Program-made: the position numbers and the translations under genes
Assembly: GCF_007677875.1 (NCBI RefSeq)
Contig: NZ_VEDO01000006.1
Span: 186,001-250,000 of the forward strand
Origin: Variovorax boronicumulans
GTDB lineage: Bacteria; Pseudomonadota; Gammaproteobacteria; Burkholderiales; Burkholderiaceae_C
Direction of reading: 5' to 3'
Length of the DNA: 64,000 bases
Part shown: positions 60,048-64,000 of the stretch, piece by piece
Numbering within the stretch: position 1 is the stretch's first letter
Layout: each line of letters opens with the position of its first letter
Notes under the pieces: model-generated
Seen by the model: the letters and a program-made list of their open reading frames with translations, nothing else
What the model was told of the DNA's origin: nothing
The model's database searches: none

Positions 60048-62528
60048 TCAGTTGCGCAGCGGCTTGCCGGTGTTCAGCAGACCCAGGATGCGCTCCTGCG
60101 TCTTGGGGTGCACGATCAGCGCGCAGAAGGCCTGGCGCTCCAGCGCCATCAGGTAGTCCTCGTCGACCAGCGTGCCGGCATCGACGTCGCCGCCCGTCAC
60201 CACGCCCGCGATCAGGCCGGCGATGTGGAAGTCGTGCTGGCTGATGAAGCCGCCGTCGCGCATGTTCACGAGCTGGCCCAGGATGGTGGCCTTGCCACTG
60301 CGGCCAGCCACGGGGAACTGGCGCTTGAGCGGCGGACGCCAGCCCGCATTGGCCATGGCCTTGGCCTCGGCGATGGCCACGTAGAGCAGCTCGTCCTTGT
60401 GCGGCACGACGATGTCGGACTCCAGCAGGTAGCCCAGCTTGCGGCTTTCCAGCGCGCTGGAGCCGACCTTGGCCATGGCCGCTGCCGTGAAGCCCTCGCT
60501 CAGGAACTTGAGCAGATCCTTGTCGGTGGACGTGGCGGCGTTCTCGGCCGCGCGGCGCGCGATGTAGGTCAGGCCGCCCGCGCCCGGCACCAGGCCCACG
60601 CCGACCTCGACGAGGCCGATGTAGCTCTCCATCGCAGCGACGCGGCGCGCGCTGTGGATGGCCAGTTCGCAACCGCCGCCCAGCGCCAGGCCGCGGATGG
60701 CCGAAACCACGGGCACAGCGGCATAACGCAGGCGCAGCATGGTCTGCTGCAGGAAGCCCTCGGCGTCCTCGATCGCGGCCACGCCCACGGCCATGAAGGC
60801 CGGCAACATGGCCTGCAGGTCGGCGCCGGCCGAAAACGGTTCGTCGCCGGACCAGACCACGAGACCCTGGTAATCCTTCTCGGCCAGTTCGACGGCCTGC
60901 ATGAGGCCCTCGGCCACCTCGGGGCTGATGGCGTGCATCTTGGTCTTGATGCTGGCGATCAGCACCTCACCGTCCAGCGTCCACAGGCGCACCGAAGCGT
61001 CTTCGTGCACCGTGGTGCCGGCCTGGGCGAAGCTCTTCGCGCCATCGCCGAGCACGCCCTCGGGGAACAGCTGGCGCGCGTGCACGGGCAGGCGGCGCAG
61101 CGGCTCGAAGCGGTTGGTCGTCGGATTGAACGAGCCCTCGGGCGTGTGCACGCCGCCGGCCTGCGCGACCGGCCCTTCGAACACCCACCGGGGCAGCGGC
61201 GCCTTGGACAGCGCCCTGCCCGCATCGATGTCTTCCTGCACCCATTGCGCGACCTGCAGCCAGCCGGCCTCCTGCCAGAGCTCGAACGGGCCCTGGCGCA
61301 TGCCGAAGCCCCAGCGCATCGCGAAGTCCACGTCGCGTGCGGTCTCGGCGATCGAAGCCAGGTGCACGGCCGCGTAGTGGAAGCTGTTGCGCAGGATGGC
61401 CCAGAGGAAGCGGCCCTCGGCGCCCTCGGCCTCGCGCAGCAGCTTCAGGCGCTGCGCGGCGGGCTTTCTGAGCATGCGCTCGTAGACAGCGTCGGCCTTG
61501 CGGCCGGCCGGCACGTAGTCGCGGCTTTCGAGCTCGAAGCGCAGCACGTCGCGGCCGACCTTCTTGTAGAAGCCCGCCTTGGTCTTCTGGCCCAGGTTGC
61601 CGAGTTCCAGCAGCGCCCGGAGCGCAGGCGGCGTCGCGAAGCTGGCATAGAACGGGTCGGTCTCGGCCGTGAGCGTGTCCTGCAGCGTCTTGATCACATG
61701 GGCCATGGTGTCCAGGCCCACGACGTCGGCCGTGCGGAAGGTGCCCGAGGAGGCGCGGCCCAGCTTCTTGCCCGTGAGGTCGTCGACCACGTCGTAGGTG
61801 AGGCCGTGGTTCTCGACTTCCTTGATCGTGCCCAGCATGCCGGCCACGCCGATGCGGTTGGCGATGAAGTTGGGCGTGTCCTTTGCGCGCACCACGCCCT
61901 TGCCCAGCGTGCTCGTGACGAAGGTTTCCAGGTCGTCGAGCACCTGCGCGTCGGTGGCCGGTGTGGGGATCAGTTCGACCAGCTGCATGTAGCGCGGCGG
62001 GTTGAAGAAATGGATGCCGCAAAAGCGCGGCGCCACGGCGGCTGGCAGGGCCGCACCCATCTTGGTGATGGACAGGCCCGAGGTGTTGGACGCGACGATG
62101 CTGTGCGGCGCCAGGTGCGGCGCGATCTTGGCGTACAGGTCCAGCTTCCAGTCCATGCGCTCGGCAATCGCCTCGATCACGAGGTCGCAGCCGGCCAGCA
62201 AGCCGAGGTGCTCCTCGTAGTTGGCAGGCTGGATCAGCGTAGCCTCGTCGGCCACGCCGAGCGGCGAAGGCTTGAGCTTCTTCAAGCCCTCGACGGCCTT
62301 GAGCGCGATGCCGTTCTTGGGGCCTGCGCCGCCGCCGGGCCGCCCTAAGGCGGCGCCGGCCCCCTCGGGGGGCAGCGAACCTCGCGAAGCGGGGAGCGTG
62401 GGGGCATCGTTCGCCGGCAGGTCGAACAGCACGACGGGCACGCGCACGTTGACGAGGTGGGCCGCGATCTGCGCGCCCATGACGCCGGCGCCCAGCACGG
62501 CGACCTTCTTGATTCTGAATTTCGACAT
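60048..62528 (-). CDS. 3-hydroxyacyl-CoA dehydrogenase / enoyl-CoA hydratase (FadN type) with in-frame repeat insertion
   Basis: 826 residues. Dehydrogenase comes first (KKVAVLGAGVMGAQIAAHLV NAD loop split here as VLGAGVMGAQIAAHL; SNTSGLSITKMG; HFFNPPRYMQLVELIP) and the crotonase domain last (GLALGGGCELAIHSARRVAA, GLVPGAGGLTYIARRA), the reverse of FadB/FadJ order and like FadN. Residues 40-68 (from NDAPTLPASRG to GRPGGGA) are Pro/Gly/Ala-rich and encoded by a dispersed repeat; the expected sequence runs almost directly from LFDLPA to GPKNGIALKAV. The ATG at 62528 opens the protein correctly. Whether the insert harms NAD binding is unknown. Confidence 0.93.
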   Translation of the reverse strand: MSKFRIKKVAVLGAGVMGAQIAAHLVNVRVPVVLFDLPANDAPTLPASRGSLPPEGAGAALGRPGGGAGPKNGIALKAVEGLKKLKPSPLGVADEATLIQPANYEEHLGLLAGCDLVIEAIAERMDWKLDLYAKIAPHLAPHSIVASNTSGLSITKMGAALPAAVAPRFCGIHFFNPPRYMQLVELIPTPATDAQVLDDLETFVTSTLGKGVVRAKDTPNFIANRIGVAGMLGTIKEVENHGLTYDVVDDLTGKKLGRASSGTFRTADVVGLDTMAHVIKTLQDTLTAETDPFYASFATPPALRALLELGNLGQKTKAGFYKKVGRDVLRFELESRDYVPAGRKADAVYERMLRKPAAQRLKLLREAEGAEGRFLWAILRNSFHYAAVHLASIAETARDVDFAMRWGFGMRQGPFELWQEAGWLQVAQWVQEDIDAGRALSKAPLPRWVFEGPVAQAGGVHTPEGSFNPTTNRFEPLRRLPVHARQLFPEGVLGDGAKSFAQAGTTVHEDASVRLWTLDGEVLIASIKTKMHAISPEVAEGLMQAVELAEKDYQGLVVWSGDEPFSAGADLQAMLPAFMAVGVAAIEDAEGFLQQTMLRLRYAAVPVVSAIRGLALGGGCELAIHSARRVAAMESYIGLVEVGVGLVPGAGGLTYIARRAAENAATSTDKDLLKFLSEGFTAAAMAKVGSSALESRKLGYLLESDIVVPHKDELLYVAIAEAKAMANAGWRPPLKRQFPVAGRSGKATILGQLVNMRDGGFISQHDFHIAGLIAGVVTGGDVDAGTLVDEDYLMALERQAFCALIVHPKTQERILGLLNTGKPLRN
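62325..62411 (-). repeat. Dispersed GC-rich repeat inserted in frame within the FadN-type gene
   Basis: Reading leftward the segment contains GCCCCCACGCTCCCCGCTTC, GCTGCCCCCCGAGGGGGC and GCCGCCTTAGGGCGGCCCGG, i.e. two hairpin-forming blocks (CCCCC-gA-GGGGG; CCGCC-TTA-GGGCGG). From memory this resembles a common intergenic repeat of Comamonadaceae. Here it is 87 bases, a multiple of three without stops, so the frame is kept. Confidence 0.7.
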
Positions 62529-62542
62529 GTTCTTTTCCTTGT

Positions 62543-62971
62543 TCAAGGCTGGCGGATCCAGGTCTGGGTGCGCCAGAACGGGCCGATCGAGCCGCGCACC
62601 TCCAGCTTGGCGCCGCCTTCGATGGGCGTGAGGCGCAGCGTGTAGACCTTGCCGGACTCGGGGTCGAGGATCTTGCCGCCCTCCCAGACGTTCTTGCCTT
62701 CGGCCTTCTTCGCGCCGCGGATGATTTCCAGGCCGACCATGGGCTGGTCCTTGCGGTCGTCGCTGCATTCGGTGCAGCGCGCCTGCGGATCGGCCTCCTT
62801 GCGCAGCAGCTTCTCGATGCGGCCGCTGAGCTGACCGCCCTGCTCGCTGATCTGCATCTGCGCCTTGGCCTCGCCGGTCTTGTCGTCCACGCTCTGCCAG
62901 CGGCCCACTGGCGTCATCTGCGCCTGCGCGGCCAGGCCGCACAGCATCAGGGTCAGCGGCAGCAGCCTCAT
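62543..62971 (-). CDS. DUF2147 family exported protein
   Basis: 142 residues. Signal peptide MRLLPLTLMLCGLAAQA, then MTPVGRWQSVDDKTGEAKAQ and CTECSDDRKDQPMVGLEII, ending GSIGPFWRTQTWIRQ, all DUF2147 features. It is probably periplasmic; function is unknown. Its ATG overlaps the stop of the acyl-CoA dehydrogenase gene (ATGA), and the FadN-type gene follows 14 bases later, so it is truly inside the operon. Confidence 0.88.
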   Translation of the reverse strand: MRLLPLTLMLCGLAAQAQMTPVGRWQSVDDKTGEAKAQMQISEQGGQLSGRIEKLLRKEADPQARCTECSDDRKDQPMVGLEIIRGAKKAEGKNVWEGGKILDPESGKVYTLRLTPIEGGAKLEVRGSIGPFWRTQTWIRQP

Positions 62972-64000
62972 GCCAGGGCCGCGTCGGTGTCCATGAGCAC
63001 GCGGCTGCCGGCGCGCGCGGTGCGCATCAGCGTGGCGGTCTCGGGGAACAGCTTGGCGAAGTAGAAGCGCGCGGTCTGCAGCTTGGCGGTGTAGAACGGG
63101 TCTGTGCTGCCGGCCGCGATGGCGCGCAGCGAGGCCTGCGCCATGCGCGCGAAGAAGTAGCCGAACACCAGGTGGCCGGCCACACGCAGGTAGTCCACGG
63201 CCGCCGCGCCGACCTCGTCGGGGTTCTGCAGGCCCTTGAAGCCGATCTCCATCGTGAACTTGGTCAGCTGCTCGCCCAGCACGGCGATGGGGTTGATGAA
63301 CTCGGCCATCTTCTCGTTGACGCCCTCTTCCTCCACCAGCGCCGCGACCAGCTTGCCGAACTTCTTGAGCGCCGCGCCCTGGTCGCCCAGCACCTTGCGG
63401 CCCAGCAGGTCCAGCGACTGCACGGTGTTCGTGCCCTCGTAGATCATGTTGATGCGGTTGTCCCGCACGAACTGCTCCATGCCCCATTCCTTGATGAAGC
63501 CATGGCCACCGAAAACCTGCATGCAGGCGTTGGTCGCGATGTGGCCGTTGTCGGTGATGAAGGCCTTGACGATGGGGGTCAGCAGCGCGACGAGTTCGTC
63601 GGCGTTCCTGCGCGTCTTCTCGTCGGGGTGGTGGTGCGCCTTGTCGAGCAGCAGCGTGCAGTAGATCTGCAGCGCGCGGCCCCCTTCGGCATAGGCCTTG
63701 GCGGTCAGCAGCATCTTGCGCACGTCGGGGTGCACGATGATGGGATCAGCCTCCTTGTCCTTGGCCTTGGGGCCGGACAGCGAGCGCATCTGGATGCGGT
63801 CCTTGGCGTAGGCCAGTGCGTTCTGGTAGGCCACCTCGGTCAGCCCCAGCGACTGGTTGCCCACGCCCAGGCGGGCCGCGTTCATCATCACGAACATGGC
63901 CGCCAGGCCCTTGTTCGGCGCGCCCACCATGGTGCCGATGGCGCCGTCGATGGCGATCTGCGCCGTGGCGTTGCCGTGGATGCCCATCTTGTGCTCCAGG
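62968..64000 (-). CDS. Acyl-CoA dehydrogenase (partial, N-terminus outside window)
   Basis: 344 codons of the C-terminal part are visible. AAMFVMMNAARLGVGNQSLG, GLTEVAYQNALAYAKDRIQM, AFITDNGHIATNACMQVFGG, GFIKEWGMEQFVRDNRINMI and YEGTNTVQSLDLLGRKVL are acyl-CoA dehydrogenase helical-domain marks; the long C-terminal extension suggests the ~600-residue class of FadE-like enzymes. It performs the first, FAD-dependent step of beta-oxidation and is the first visible gene of the operon. The frame is open to the window edge (LEHK before MGIHG). Confidence 0.94.
   Translation of the reverse strand, partial: LEHKMGIHGNATAQIAIDGAIGTMVGAPNKGLAAMFVMMNAARLGVGNQSLGLTEVAYQNALAYAKDRIQMRSLSGPKAKDKEADPIIVHPDVRKMLLTAKAYAEGGRALQIYCTLLLDKAHHHPDEKTRRNADELVALLTPIVKAFITDNGHIATNACMQVFGGHGFIKEWGMEQFVRDNRINMIYEGTNTVQSLDLLGRKVLGDQGAALKKFGKLVAALVEEEGVNEKMAEFINPIAVLGEQLTKFTMEIGFKGLQNPDEVGAAAVDYLRVAGHLVFGYFFARMAQASLRAIAAGSTDPFYTAKLQTARFYFAKLFPETATLMRTARAGSRVLMDTDAALA

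Overview
The window is a GC-rich chromosomal segment from a flagellated betaproteobacterium, most likely a member of the Comamonadaceae (Burkholderiales). This is inferred from the flagellar gene order, a Bug-type periplasmic receptor, a short H-NS-type protein with the KYRDKSTG-type DNA-binding motif, and a repeat type I associate with that family. No rRNA, tRNA, CRISPR array, transposase or phage gene was seen.

Layout. 1-4210: end of a flagellar filament locus, with a partial fliD and two very similar flagellin genes arranged head to head around a 356-base gap that carries a sigma-28 (FliA) promoter. 4278-10363: a probable flagellin-modification cassette of an ATP-grasp ligase, a SAM methyltransferase, a DegT/DnrJ/EryC1/StrS aminotransferase and a 985-residue TPR/GT41 (SPINDLY/OGT-like) glycosyltransferase. 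10652-20271: motA-motB-cheY-cheZ and then flhB-flhA-flhF-flhG-fliA, tightly packed with several stop/start overlaps; FlhG is degenerate. A strong symmetrical terminator separates this from the opposing flgA-flgM-flgN group (20344-21884; flgM has a clear FliA promoter). 22077-32517: flgBCDEFGHIJKL, followed by an EAL/HDOD regulator. Three copies of a ~140-base intergenic repeat lie at the flhG/fliA, flgI/flgJ and flgL/HDOD junctions, all in the same orientation.

33939-47395: housekeeping and accessory genes, mostly in short operons. They include a beta-helix gene broken by two one-base deletions, a DSD1-type PLP enzyme, a histidine phosphatase, a 2-oxoglutarate oxygenase, a DUF4136 lipoprotein, ttcA, two tandem folB-type genes with a FolM-like reductase, a MidA-type methyltransferase, a ROK kinase, an H-NS-type protein, cca, a class I amidotransferase and a type IB topoisomerase. 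47496-50481: a small catabolic-looking locus (Bug receptor, PuuE-type deacetylase, GntR/FCD regulator, acylphosphatase) with a direct-repeat operator candidate. 50484-57233: a NadM/Nudix enzyme, a small secreted Q/N/T-rich protein, two tandem L,D-transpeptidase-like proteins, an NlpC/P60-like protein, a two-component system and a SemiSWEET-like transporter.

57234-64000: a compact leftward fatty-acid beta-oxidation operon (acyl-CoA dehydrogenase, DUF2147 protein, FadN-type dehydrogenase/hydratase, thiolase, thioesterase, enoyl-CoA hydratase). The FadN-type gene appears to carry an in-frame insertion of a dispersed repeat inside its NAD-binding domain.

The points most worth following up are the flagellin-linked glycosylation cassette, the in-frame repeat in the beta-oxidation enzyme, the flagellar-junction repeat family, the degenerate FlhG and the GTGCACAA direct-repeat operator.
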